From Portunus trituberculatus (lineage: Eukaryota; Arthropoda; Malacostraca; Decapoda; Portunidae), in the NCBI RefSeq assembly GCF_017591435.1, contig NC_059259.1, positions 642,130-706,129 on the forward strand: a stretch of 64,000 nt of DNA, given 5' to 3'. A model generated the notes under the pieces. It saw nothing but the letters and a program-made list of their open reading frames with translations, searched no databases and was not told where the DNA came from. Positions 53,400 through 63,530 of the stretch are shown one piece after another (within the stretch, counting starts at the first letter, position 1; every line of letters begins with the position of its first letter). The position numbers and the translations under genes were made by a program.

Positions 53400-54848
53400 T
53401 GTCACAGTAGTACTCAATGCCCTGGGACTCCGGGTGACCGTTGGCTCCACCACTACCCCACCACCCCAGACAGCAGAGACAAAAGGCGTAAACAACTCAC
53501 TCATGCATACAACTTATGTACACCTCTATCACACCACACGTAAGTGCTGTTTGCCCGTCACAGCCACGCTCATGCATCACCTCCTCTCCAAACACCGTTC
53601 TGCGCATGTGCAGTCTCTCGGACGCATCGGAAGCATCAGAAAAATATTCTTTCCAAGATATCCGCGTCGTTTCCGTTCCGATCCGACGCGTCGTTTCGTT
53701 TCCGATCCGATCAGGTGGGCGTTAGCTCGTTCAAATGTATGGTTTAGATTTTTTTCCGATGCTTCGTGTCCGTTCCGACGCGTCGTTTCCGATCTGGTGG
53801 GCGACATGCTTTATTGTTTCGTCCCATTGTTGCTGTTGGTGGCTGTAGTCACCAGTGGGGTTTGGTGGGCGGCTGTGTGCCCCCATCATCTGTTGTGTAG
53901 TATCAGTAGTACACTGTATTGTAGTGGTTGTAGCCACGCACGCTAGTGAAAAGCTGAGAAGCTTCGTACTGTCGGCCAGTGGTGCGTAGTTTTCGTCCGT
54001 CAGACTTGTCTGTGACGAGTATCTGGACCCCTTGTATGGCTGTTGTCACCTGTAGGTGGTGTCTGGACTTGTGTGTACACCACCAGATGTGCTGTACACA
54101 TCATATATTGTAGTAGTCGTAGGTTAGGGGTGTCAGTCTGACAGGTGTTAGGAAGCACTTGTAGTAGGATAGTATAGTAATATATACACTGCGCGTGTTG
54201 TCCCAGTCTGTGATTCATCACCGTCTGTGGACAAGGCGTGCGGAGAGGCATTAATACTTCATAGAGAAGTGGGTGGAATTGTCCTTGTGGGCGATTTCTC
54301 TAGGGGGTATTAAGGCCTCGCCCTGTTACACATAACATCTACCATTTACAAATTCTACTTGGTTGGGTACAGGAGGAGAAGGAGTTGCTAAGGAGATTCC
54401 CTTACAGTGGGGGAAATTATACACTGTTGGCGACCTTGAAAGAACCTGAGGGTTACGGCGGCTGTGAGTTATAGTAGTGGGGACTCTGTGGAGTTTTATA
54501 TTCCCCACTGTACTGACCGTAACAAAGTTGGCGATTTTGCCAGAATAACACTCTAGTGAGCTGTAGCAGTTAACCGCAGCTGTGGCGTACGTAACAACTT
54601 ACATCTTAATGAACCGTCATAAAAGTGTATTCCTCTAAATTTCTAATAAGGATGTATAGAGAGCTTTGAATATTGTTTTAGTGTAATGAAGACAATGCTT
54701 TTGCATAGATACCACAAAATGAAGCACCTTTGCTCTCCAGCATTGCTACTTTTCAAGGTTGGACTTGGGTGAGGTCAACCTCCCTGACCGCTGATAATCC
54801 CCAGGTCAAATCGAGTCGAGTCACTCCTCCCCTCCCTGTTGCTCAGGA
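53400..54848. other. Unassigned block with repeated motifs
   Basis: 53640-53800 has recurring CCGATCCGACGCGTCGTTTCCG-like phrases. 53811-53900 repeats 46580-46680. 54420-54560 has TTGGCGACC/TTGGCGATT phrases reminiscent of retroelement leaders just after an LTR, but I see no LTR pair or coding region. Confidence 0.35.
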
Positions 54849-54868
54849 TGGAAGGTGAATATCTCGTC

Positions 54869-54876
54869 CGCGCTAC
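54869..54876. repeat. hAT target-site duplication CGCGCTAC (left)
   Basis: Perfect 8-bp match to 56591-56598. Confidence 0.95.
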
Positions 54877-54977
54877 CAGTGTTGCCAAATGTAACCGGCG
54901 TGAATGAGCTATATTGAGGTCTAAAATGCGCTAGAATGCGCTAGAAAGCTTTCGTATACTGATTATTATTTTTCCGT

Positions 54978-55047
<70 letters not shown>

Positions 55048-56590
55048 GAGTAATGCGGCCATCATCTTTATGTGCTATATTTTCGTCGTTTTGCATTATT
55101 ATATATAACGTACACTAAGCTAATGATTATAAAATGTAACTATAAACTTGCTACTAACCTGATTTGAATTAGTTGAGAGAAAAAATAACGGTGTCTTCTT
55201 CTTGGTCCAAGTCCTCCCCAATATCCACTGATGAAGAGCATGGCACAGTTTCTGACGAAAGGTGTAGAGGCGATGCAGCAGCTTGGTCTAGTCTTGTTTC
55301 ACTATACACTGCCATTGTACCTATTTTCTTCACTACCTCTTCTGGTAACTCGTACGAGTAGCAACACTTTCCGACTCTACGAAGCCCGCTTCTTACAGTA
55401 ATAACGGCTAGCTGAAGAGAGTGGCAGACACAACGCACCATGATCAAATTTGGGAGCTCCAGATCCTTCTTTAGCATTTCACACACACCATTGTTTATGC
55501 CAACATTAACACTTGCATTGTCAACCCCAACACCGAGTAGGTTTTTAGGATCCAACTGGACATCACATAAAACTTGCTTTATGGCACTGACAATTGAAAG
55601 TGCGGTTCCGTCTTCCAACTCAGCTATTGCAAGGAAGGTTGCTACTATTTTCCCTAGTTTCCTACTGTAATACCGTGCAGTAACACCAAGTAACTTTGTA
55701 ACAGAAATATCAGTGGATTCATCTATCACCAAGCTGTATTTTTCATTACCTATGTCTTCCCTTAGGTTTTTCATAAAGTAATGTGCCAAGACATTTACGA
55801 TGATGTTTTTTGCATTTGGTTCTATGTAACTTAAGATTTTTTCACTGCACTGCTGTCACTAAACATCACTTTGCAAGCTTCTGACACATGGTCCACCGTC
55901 AGGAAGGACGTATGTTCAGCAATCACCATAGCCAGTCGTCCTTCTGCTTGACTAGTTGACTGGCGTTGACTGTCACTGACTTGTGAAAATGGTATTTTTC
56001 TTTGCCTCGAACTAGAAAAAGGTTCCGCTGCTCGAACGTGCTTTACAGAGCTGGTATGCCTTCGTAAGTCACTGAGTTTTGCCGTTATTTCACATTTACA
56101 ATAAAGACTTAGTCTTATCTTTCTCCACAGGCCTCAGCCAGTCCTTCAAGTCTGGGATAGATTCCCAGCTCTTTCTGTACGCTTGAGCGTATGTTGGACC
56201 CATTTCTACTGGACCACGTGTACCAACTAGTTCGGTAAAGAACGTGTAACTGAGACCGTCAAGGCGCTACCAGACCTCGTTCCCTACACCTATACAAGTA
56301 CAATACTCGTAACGTACCAGTCACTTACGGATCCAGCCTGGTGCTGCTGCATAGTGTTGTCAATGTAGCGCTCCTACAGCGTTCTGTCACTGGCATATCC
56401 ACTGTAGAATATACTAATTTATGCAGAATTAATTTTTTTATTTTGACTCAATATCATTGCGCTAGATCATGCACCAAATCCGTTTAAAATGCACTAGAAA
56501 ATGCGCTATGCGCTAATCACAAAATTACCGCGCTGTTTGTAACGCTAATGCGCCAGAACTAGCGCATTTCGCGCCAACTTGGCAACACTG
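54877..56590 (-). mobile_element. hAT-family DNA transposon, 1714 bp
   Basis: Ends are CAGTGTTGCCAAATG (left) and, inverted, CAGTGTTGCCAAGTT (right), the CAGTG start typical of hAT. They sit between perfect 8-bp duplications, CGCGCTAC, the diagnostic hAT size. Subterminal GCGCTAGAA/GCGCTA motifs repeat near both ends (54922-54955; 56507-56570), likely transposase binding sites. An (AT)n tract lies at 54979-55044. Internal minus-strand coding is a partial transposase, so this is a non-autonomous or decayed copy. Confidence 0.95.
55169..56230 (-). pseudogene. hAT transposase, partial (BED-like finger and N-half of catalytic domain)
   Basis: The main frame 55169-55789 (206 aa) has YSLVIDESTDISVTKLLGV (first catalytic Asp region), GVGVDNASVNVG (second Asp) and RCVCHSLQLAVI (the CxxH box). 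Upstream at 55860-56120 broken frames give CKCEITAKLSDLRRH with a later KH, a BED-like zinc finger. The C-terminal half with the dimerisation domain and the final Glu is missing. A similar TIR-bearing full copy elsewhere would have to supply transposase. Confidence 0.82.
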
Positions 56591-56598
56591 CGCGCTAC
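56591..56598. repeat. hAT target-site duplication CGCGCTAC (right)
   Basis: Perfect copy of 54869-54876. Confidence 0.95.
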
Positions 56599-56858
56599 TC
56601 GCCATCGCAACCTTCATAGTCGAGAGAAATTAATTAATTACAGCGTCAACAAGTTCTGCTTAGAGGATTCTTTTATTATCAATGTGGAGGACACTTCTGA
56701 CGAAGAACTGTCTGATTAAACAGCTGAGAGAGGATTATGCCTACACGGTAAAATCTCTATAAAGAAAACGCACCTTAACTCTTACCTCATGGGTGGTGTG
56801 GAAAAAGAGTAAAATAAAACAACAAAAAAAGATGCATGTCTACTTGTCTATTTTAGAG

Positions 56859-56881
56859 AGAGTGAGTGAGTGAGTGAGTGA

Positions 56882-56951
<70 letters not shown>

Positions 56952-57005
56952 ATGCCGCGTCACAGAAAAACCAATACGTAAACTGTTGAAAGACTCGCGC
57001 AAGCA

Positions 57006-57099
<94 letters not shown>

Positions 57100-57115
57100 G
57101 TGCATGAGAGAACTA
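56859..57115. repeat. (GAGT)n-(GT)n and (AT)n-(AC)n microsatellites
   Basis: (GAGT)n into (GT)n at 56859-56948, a 60-bp spacer, then (AT)n at 57008-57076 continuing into (AC)n to 57099. Confidence 0.95.
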
Positions 57116-57150
57116 TATAGTAATAAGAAACAGGAGGAAGTAGTAACAAG

Positions 57151-57151
<1 letters not shown>

Positions 57152-57209
<58 letters not shown>
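57152..57209. repeat. (GA)n microsatellite at the R2-like element 3' end
   Basis: Pure GA run, about 30 bp beyond the end of the minus-strand element's coding region. Confidence 0.95.
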
Positions 57210-57212
<3 letters not shown>

Positions 57213-57237
57213 GCGTTTCTCCACACCAGTGTTAATC

Positions 57238-57645
57238 CTATAATTGGGGCTGCGACGCCATAGTACCACGCCAATTGATGGTCAGTGTGGTAAACATCGG
57301 GGGGTGCCCTGTCTTTTCCCTCACCCAGGCGTTAATGTCCCCGACGTCGTAATAGGACCGCTTTAGGTCGTGGGCCCGAGTCAGGAAGTCGCCGACTGAG
57401 TTGTCAGCGACCACCTGGACATCGAGCACCGTCGACCCTTGGCGGTCCCAAATTACTAGGTCGGGGACTCTAACACCCGCCTGGGTACGAATATGTGGCT
57501 CTCTGAGCACCTGCCAGTTCTTTCGGCCAAGTTGTTGTTGGAGCAGGTCTAGGACTCGGTCATGCCGCCGGGACCGCTCAGGAGCCAATTTTGGGCGATT
57601 GTAGGATATGCCCGAGGGATTCAGGGCGGCCACAGCCCAGATCAC
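57238..57645 (-). pseudogene. R2-clade restriction-like endonuclease
   Basis: Frame with RKNWQVLREPHIRTQAGVRVPDLVIWD and STVLDVQVVAD: the PD...DVQ core of the PD-(D/E)xK endonuclease at the C-terminus of R2-type proteins. It nicks the target before reverse transcription. It is separated from the CCHC motif by an indel near 57590 that removes the last zinc ligand (CDLGCGRPESLGH is present). Confidence 0.85.
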
Positions 57646-58546
57646 AATTAACAGGAGCGTTTGGTCTACCCCTTGAAGATCTTAGCCTGGTGTTTACCAA
57701 GCCAAGGCGGGTTTTCAGGGCATTAACATATGTGGAGCCTCTCATGAGAAGGGTTCCGTCCCCCACCCAATCATGAGTGGGCGGGGAGCGGTCCGTCCCC
57801 GAGAGACCCCGATCATCCGCGGTTGCGTATAAGGCATTCCGCATGGTGTTGGTATGGTCTTTGAGCTGCTCTTTGGCGGATGGGCATGGGGGATTGCCGA
57901 GCAGCGCTCCTGCAATCCTAGCTACCCTTGCGTCGGTACTATTTGAGAGCCTCTCCAGGCAGCCTCTCTTTTGGGCTGGCACTCTGCTTAGGAAGGATGG
58001 GACCCCCAATCCCCCGTGGCCCGTCTTGGCATACAAGGCCACATTTGGGGTGTCCTTTGGCAGATGGAGCGCCTTCTTAACAAACTTCATTTCATCATCA
58101 AACCTTCGCAGAGTGCTCTTGGTGGAAACGCCCAATACACGTGCATAGAGATGTTATGGCATGATTATATTGCATACAGCCCACAGCTTTTGCTGTGGCT
58201 TTAGAGGGGCTTTCTGGAGGGCTCCCAAGTCCCTAACAAGTGCAGCTAGGGCCCGCCCTGGCTCGGGGCGGCCCATGGCAGGTCCCACTTCAAGGCCGAG
58301 ATATCTATAAGTCTCACCAGGTCCTAAGGCCCTCAACTCCTCTCCTCCGGCGCGAAAGGTGGAGGGGCCGACCAGCCACCTCTTCCTCTTACCATCTCCC
58401 ACGATGTTTATAGTGGCACATTTATTATGGCCCACTTCCAGCCCCACCCGCCCGGCCTCGGTGACCAGCGCATCAATCGAGGCCTGAAGACCCCAGGGGG
58501 TGGAAGCTGTGAGTGCCACATCATCTGCATAGGCGATATAGCTCAC
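57578..58546 (-). pseudogene. R2-clade RT C-terminal half, thumb and CCHC
   Basis: Frame 58154-58546 starts SYIAYADDVALTAS with the catalytic YADD and continues RYLGLEVGPAMG. An in-frame TAA at ~58149 interrupts. Frame 57578-58135 continues VSTKSTLRRFDDEMKFVKK to CDLGCGRPESLGHIL. All pieces keep R2-type order. Confidence 0.85.
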
Positions 58547-58681
58547 AGGGGTACCGGCAGACGCGCCCCTACGTCCGCCGGTAATGAGGAGAGTACCCAG
58601 TCCAAGGTATTGAACAAATATGGCGACAAAGGATCGCCCTGGAGTACTCCCCTGGTGATGTTAACCGTATCCCCCATGATA

Positions 58682-60112
58682 TTAGTGCTTGCTTTTTTGG
58701 TATAAGTTGGTAATTAACTCAGTGAGTACAGGTGGAAGGCCCCATCTCTTAGTTGCGGCTACTAGAGAGGGGTGACTCACCGAGTCGAAGGCTTTCTTAA
58801 AGTCAACGAAGGCTACAGACAAGTTCTTATTGTGGGCTGTGGCATTTTTAATTATTTCTTGGACGAGAAGGATGTTTGCCGCAACACCCTCCTCGGGCGC
58901 GAAGCCTTTCTGTTGTACAGGCAAGGGTGCCGTCGCCATGAGACGTGCTGCTAAGATCTTATTGAATAGCCTGAGGAAGATTGATGTTATCGTGATTGGG
59001 CGAAAATCACTCGGCTCCTCGGCTTCAGGCTTTTTGGGGATTAAGGTGGTTCTCCCCTTGGCCCAACTCCAAGGGACCTCCTTGAGGAGTAGGAGGGCAT
59101 TGAAAGCCCAACCCAACTTCCTTATATCGAGGGCACGAATGCCCTCAAGCCCCATGCCGTCCGGTCCTGGGGCTGTGGCTGCCTTAGTGGATCTTATTGC
59201 AGCCTTGATTTCATCTTCTGTTATAGGACCGGCGACATCAAGGGTGGGCCTTATAGCAGCTGGTGTGCGAGTCTCATTCCCTGATGGTCTTTGGAAGAGG
59301 CCAACCCAGAAGGTCTTCAGATTGGGTGGAATGTTAAGTGGGCCGTCAGGGATACCAGAAAGTATCTCCCGCACGGCCCGGCCTCTCTCTTTTCGCCACA
59401 TATTTTGAATACGTCTGTATTGACGCCTTCTGACCGCCTTCTTATGGAGACTTACCGGGCCGCCCCTTCCCGGAGGTCTATAAACATAAGCACTAGGTGG
59501 GCACCATAGGTCAAGTTGGTGCTCCACCTCACCAATGCAGGCTGGGACATGGAGTCCAAGGGTAGCTGATAATTGCTGCATGTGAACATGGACATCTTCC
59601 TCGGACTTTATATGAGGAAGAGGTGGCTGGTGACCGCCGGAGGCGGTACTCCCAGGTATTACAGGAATGATAGGAGAGCCATAAGATGTTATAGCGGGCT
59701 CTGGTGGGCCCTCAGATGTTATGGAAGGCACTGGTAAGGGGGGACTCCGAGGAGCCGGCGTAGACGCAGCACCTCGAGGAGACAAGGCATTCTGGCTGAC
59801 CAGGGCTTTATATGTCTCTGCCTTTCTGGCCCCCTTAATGCTCTCTATGGAGCGGTGGGGGAGCACTTCTGCCTGAATCTTGACATTGATGGATTTTGCC
59901 CTGGGATTTCTCGCCTCGAAGGCAGCCATCATAGCCAGCTCCTCGGGATCCCATCTTACCTTTTTCACCTCGGTGCGGAGGGTCGCCGCCTCGGTTCCAT
60001 GGAAATGGAGATGATGTTGTGACCTCTCATGGACTCTTCTCCCCTTATAGCATGAGAAGGTCCGGAGACATGTAGGACAGGTAGGACTCTTGTCTCCATC
60101 TAAAGCTGCCAT
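58682..60112 (-). pseudogene. R2-clade N-terminal DNA-binding region and RT N-half (476 aa)
   Basis: From ATG 60112: C2H2 finger C12-X2-C15-X12-H28-X4-H33, a Trp-containing Myb-like segment (VRWDPEELAMMAAFEARN) to residue ~105, a Pro-rich linker, then RT motifs KAATAPGPDGMGLEGI, RTTLIPKKPEAEEPSDFRPI and VAFVDFKKAFDSVSHPSL (motif A). A single finger resembles the R2-D type. A one-base insertion in an A-run near 58695 ends the frame. GVLQGDPLSPYLFN follows out of frame at ~58590-58640, and another shift near 58550 precedes YADD. Confidence 0.88.
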
Positions 60113-60828
60113 TGTGGAGGCTAAGAATTGGCAACCACAGAGAAAATCGCTTGGAAATAATACGGCAGCGGAACCCAGAGGACAAGTTCAAGAACTCTGG
60201 GGGAGGGAAAGTGTTAGCCAGAGTTTAATTCCTGTATCTTTTACAGAACTTAAACTCTGTTGCCCGGCAGGAGGCCACGAGGAGGCCCTTTCCCTTCAAC
60301 TAGCTCGGAAACAGCACCTTCACAAAATATACGTGTGTGCCTGGCTAGTTACTCCCGCCATGATTGCGTGAGTGCCCTCCTTACCACGGCACTCCATAAC
60401 AACGCCCATGAAGCCTTCACTCACCAGGGTGGTATAAAAAGAGGATTCAGCGGAGCTCATCATGATGGGTTCTCAAGAGTGTTTCTCCTGTTAGTAATGC
60501 ATAAGTCTTATTTATGTCACTGGAATCATCAAAATACATCAAAATCAATATCAGTTCAGTTAGCCTCCTGAAAGTACTAGCTGTGGTGAGGCGCAGTAGT
60601 GTTTCAGAATATTATAGTCTTAATACTAGATGGCAAACGCGTTCCGGTGGACTTTTCCAAAGTGATACAGCCCTGCTGAACAACCCATCGTGTCAAACCC
60701 ACGTCACACATCCACACCCCACTAGAAGCGCAGTTATAGGAACAGTTGTCACGGTGACAATACGTAGTTGCGGTGTTGGTAGTGAAACGGTATATGGTGA
60801 GGCCGCAGTGGGAGGTGTGGCTCTGTCT

Positions 60829-60860
<32 letters not shown>

Positions 60861-61170
60861 GTACCTACAGTAAATGTTCGAAATTACGGAAGTCAGTAGA
60901 ACACGAATTTCGAAATATCGAATTTTTCGAAGTTTTAGTTACGTATAGCCTACAATTCTCAACTATCCTTTCTCAAAAGTGTGAACCATCGAGTTGAGAC
61001 ATGAATCTTAGATGTACAAGAGAATAATCCATGTGTTGGTGTCGTATGGGAGTACGAATGGGCAGGAGTGAGAAATGAGAGAAAAAAATTAATGAGACTC
61101 CTGCCGATGTATTGGTGACTGAGGCTGTGGGTGGGGACTGGGGAGGGGAAAAAAAAAAATACTATTCTTC
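60113..61170. other. R2-like 5' UTR, then unassigned sequence
   Basis: 60113 to about 60400 is probably 5' UTR of the R2-like element. 60828-60860 is (TC)n. No gene seen. Confidence 0.4.
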
Positions 61171-61171
61171 T

Positions 61172-61436
61172 GATTGATAGATTGATACATTTTTTTTTTT
61201 GTCGCATCAACAAGGAAATACAATAAAGAAGGAAGATGGGCCTTGCCACCCACCCACTGGGCAAAGACTTAAGGATAGGATATCACAAAAATAGATAGTA
61301 GCTATACATACCAAAGATAGATGTAAATAGATAAATAGATATTGCACATCTTATTGCATGAATATCCTACAGTCTGAGAACAAACTTAGAGTATTTCTTG
61401 AATATTCCTGGGAGTGGACGAGTCTTGCTTTTTTTT
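61172..61436 (-). mobile_element. 3'-end-only copy of the 42-kb LINE family
   Basis: Matches 42143-42400 in order (TTGCCACC-CACTGGGCAAAGAC, AGATATTGCACATCTTATTGCA, AATATCCTACAGTCTGAG). It has the same TTGAT-type tail at 61172-61190. About 250 bp of 3' UTR only. Confidence 0.85.
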
Positions 61437-61439
61437 TTT

Positions 61440-62216
61440 TTTTTTTCCCCAGAGTATAGCCTACTTTTACATGGACAGATATTTAGGGTAGCTATATTAG
61501 TGTATATTCTATGTAATATACGCAGAATGTATGCATAAATAAGCGTAGGAGGAAGAGATGAACAAAAATTATGAAGCTGATAAGTATATGTATGGGTGAG
61601 GTGGAGAGAGGCAGATATGAGGAGACTATTTTAGGTTATGGCGGTGATAGTGGCCTCTCATATATAATTTATGTATACCTTTCATTAATATTATCATGTG
61701 TATTAATCTACATTCATATATATTTTTTATATTCACTATGTTTAGTCCATTGTGCGTTGCATTGTGGGAGGGATATGTTGCGCGCGCCTCTCTTCTCTCC
61801 CCCTTCCCTTGTAATCAGCCGCTAGCCAGTCAGACTCGGCCTAGACACCGTGGTACAAACACGTGTCCTGCGCTCTGTCCTTCACCCACCTCTGTGTGGA
61901 TTTTTGTACTTTAGGCCTAGGATTAGTTAAATAGAGTTAGGAATCCCATTGTCCCGTGTTATTAGCTTTGCCTTTTCATTGTCCTCTCCTTAGAGGCAAC
62001 AGAAGGTATCTGTTGCCAGGTTGTCAGATTGTTTTTCCTCACACCTACGGAGGATCCGCCTCAGTGAGCGTGCTCTTGGGGTGAATTAACACCGTCCGGC
62101 CCCCCTAGAGTGGTTTGGCAGGACAATCTGACATTAGGTAACTCATCCCTGACCTCCTCCCACTTGTGTCCCGCTCCCCTCCTGCAGGAGGGGGGTGTAC
62201 TCCCCTCCATGCCTGA
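61440..62216 (+). other. Probable 5' UTR of the LINE starting at 62217
   Basis: 61770-62216 is pyrimidine-rich with GC-rich stretches and leads into ORF1. 61440-61770 is AT-rich with nothing recognisable. Confidence 0.4.
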
Positions 62217-63530
62217 CGGACCTTCCTGCCTTCCCCCGTAAAGGGGAGGGAAGACACTGATAGACGACCCCCGACTGCCAGACTGTCTATTGATCCTGCT
62301 AAAGCGACATATGTGACTTTCCACTCAAAGACGAACACCCGCCTGTCTACTGTTAATTCTTTTATCATAAAGAAAGTAATTGATGGTAATATTGGAAATG
62401 TTGCTAATGTGAAAAAAAAAAAACTTGCCAGTGGTAATTTACTTGTTCAGACAGTTAACGTAAGTCAAGTCAAATCATTGTTGAAGCTCCAGTTCATTCA
62501 TGACATAGATATCGAGGCTTCGATTCCAGTGTCCATGAACTCGTGTCGGGGAGTCGCTTCCCACCGCGATTTTGTGGATATGGAACCGACCGAGATCGTC
62601 GATTGCATGACTGATCAGGAAGTCATTGAGGCTAGGAAAATTACTAAAATGGTTGACGGTACAAGGAGCAGCACAGCTTCAGTCATTCTCACCTTCAGTG
62701 CTGCTAAGTTGCCAGAGAGGATTCATGTAGGGTACGAGTCGGTTCCCGTTCGTCCCTACATTCCGAATCCTCTGCTTTGTTTCAAGTGCCAGCTTTATGG
62801 TCACCATGGCAACGCTTGTCGGTCTTCTCATACTTACTGCGGTAGATGCGCAGAAGAGGGCCACTCTGTGGAACAGTGCACATCCTCTGTAGAAAAGTGC
62901 CGTAACTGTGAGGGTGCTCACTCCACTTTCTCACGCGATTATCCCACGTGGAAAGTGGAGAAAGAGGTTTGCACGGTTAAGGCTACTGAAGGGATCTCTT
63001 ACTATGAAGCAAGGATGCGAGTGAAGCAGACGCAGGCCGCGCCTGCTTCAAACGTCTCCTACGCTTCAACAGTAAGGGCTCCACCTAAGATGTGTACTGT
63101 TGCCATTCAGACTGACTTCAGTGACCTGCTGCCTGATCCATCTACCACCACTGCTTCCCCTTCAACCTCTGCCTCATCATCTGCAAAAACTACTACTACT
63201 ACTACTACTAAAACCTCTACTCCTATAACTTCCTCTGCTCCATACCTGTCTGCTATTTCTCGCACTCCCAGCAAGGGTGAGAAGACTGACAAGTATAATA
63301 AATTAAATTTAACAAAACTTGAACGTCAACGCCCTTCTCATGTCGCTGCTCCTGCGCCGTCGAGAAGGGGTTCTCACGCTCGCTCCCTCTCGACGAGCTC
63401 CGGGGAGTTAACAATTGATGAATCGATGGATGTCACCACTAGTAAGGGCCGGGAGAGGTCCCCCCGCAGCGCCTCTGAGCGCAAAAGGACTAAAAAAAAA
63501 ACGGCCGCCACCACAACTCTTAAGCCATAA
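62217..63530 (+). CDS. LINE ORF1 (Gag-like, three zinc knuckles)
   Basis: Open from just after a TGA at 62214; no ATG near the 5' end of this frame, so the true start is unclear (a GTG at 62313, or lost by mutation). The visible protein has an N-terminal RRM-like region (VNVSQVKSLLKLQFIHDIDI, VRPYIPNPLLC) and CCHC knuckles CFKCQLYGHHGNAC, CGRCAEEGHSVEQC and a degenerate CRNCEGAHSTFSRDYP (residues ~160-210 of the 405 from 62313). A Ser/Thr-rich tail with a poly-Thr run follows. This is the ORF1 of I/R1/Jockey-group LINEs, which binds element RNA. Confidence 0.85.
   Translation, partial: RTFLPSPVKGREDTDRRPPTARLSIDPAKATYVTFHSKTNTRLSTVNSFIIKKVIDGNIGNVANVKKKKLASGNLLVQTVNVSQVKSLLKLQFIHDIDIEASIPVSMNSCRGVASHRDFVDMEPTEIVDCMTDQEVIEARKITKMVDGTRSSTASVILTFSAAKLPERIHVGYESVPVRPYIPNPLLCFKCQLYGHHGNACRSSHTYCGRCAEEGHSVEQCTSSVEKCRNCEGAHSTFSRDYPTWKVEKEVCTVKATEGISYYEARMRVKQTQAAPASNVSYASTVRAPPKMCTVAIQTDFSDLLPDPSTTTASPSTSASSSAKTTTTTTTKTSTPITSSAPYLSAISRTPSKGEKTDKYNKLNLTKLERQRPSHVAAPAPSRRGSHARSLSTSSGELTIDESMDVTTSKGRERSPRSASERKRTKKKTAATTTLKP

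Larger units (their letters stand above)
54848..56719 (+). pseudogene. Short ORF split by the hAT insertion
   Basis: ATG at 54848 opens a frame that runs into the hAT target site (54876). If the element and one target copy are skipped, the frame continues without a stop from 56599 to TAA at 56717-56719, for 49 codons in all, with an acidic end (VEDTSDEELSD). I recognise no family. It may be chance, as 49 codons is short, or a small gene/exon interrupted by the transposon. Confidence 0.3.
57210..60400 (-). mobile_element. R2-clade LINE (single-ORF, restriction-like endonuclease)
   Basis: One long minus-strand ORF, now in pieces, runs N-terminal C2H2 finger, Myb-like region, RT, CCHC and PD-(D/E)xK endonuclease, the layout of R2-clade elements. 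The coding part is 57238-60112 and a 5' UTR of a few hundred bp probably precedes it. R2 itself lives in 28S rDNA; no rDNA is visible here and the 3' end runs into (GA)n, so this is either a dispersed relative or a copy that lost its site. At least three frameshifts and one stop disable it. Confidence 0.85.

Noticed and set aside
53640..53800. Promoter-like cluster of CCGATCCGACGCG motifs
   Set aside because: Looks like a short degenerate tandem repeat; no transcript or known binding motif can be supported.
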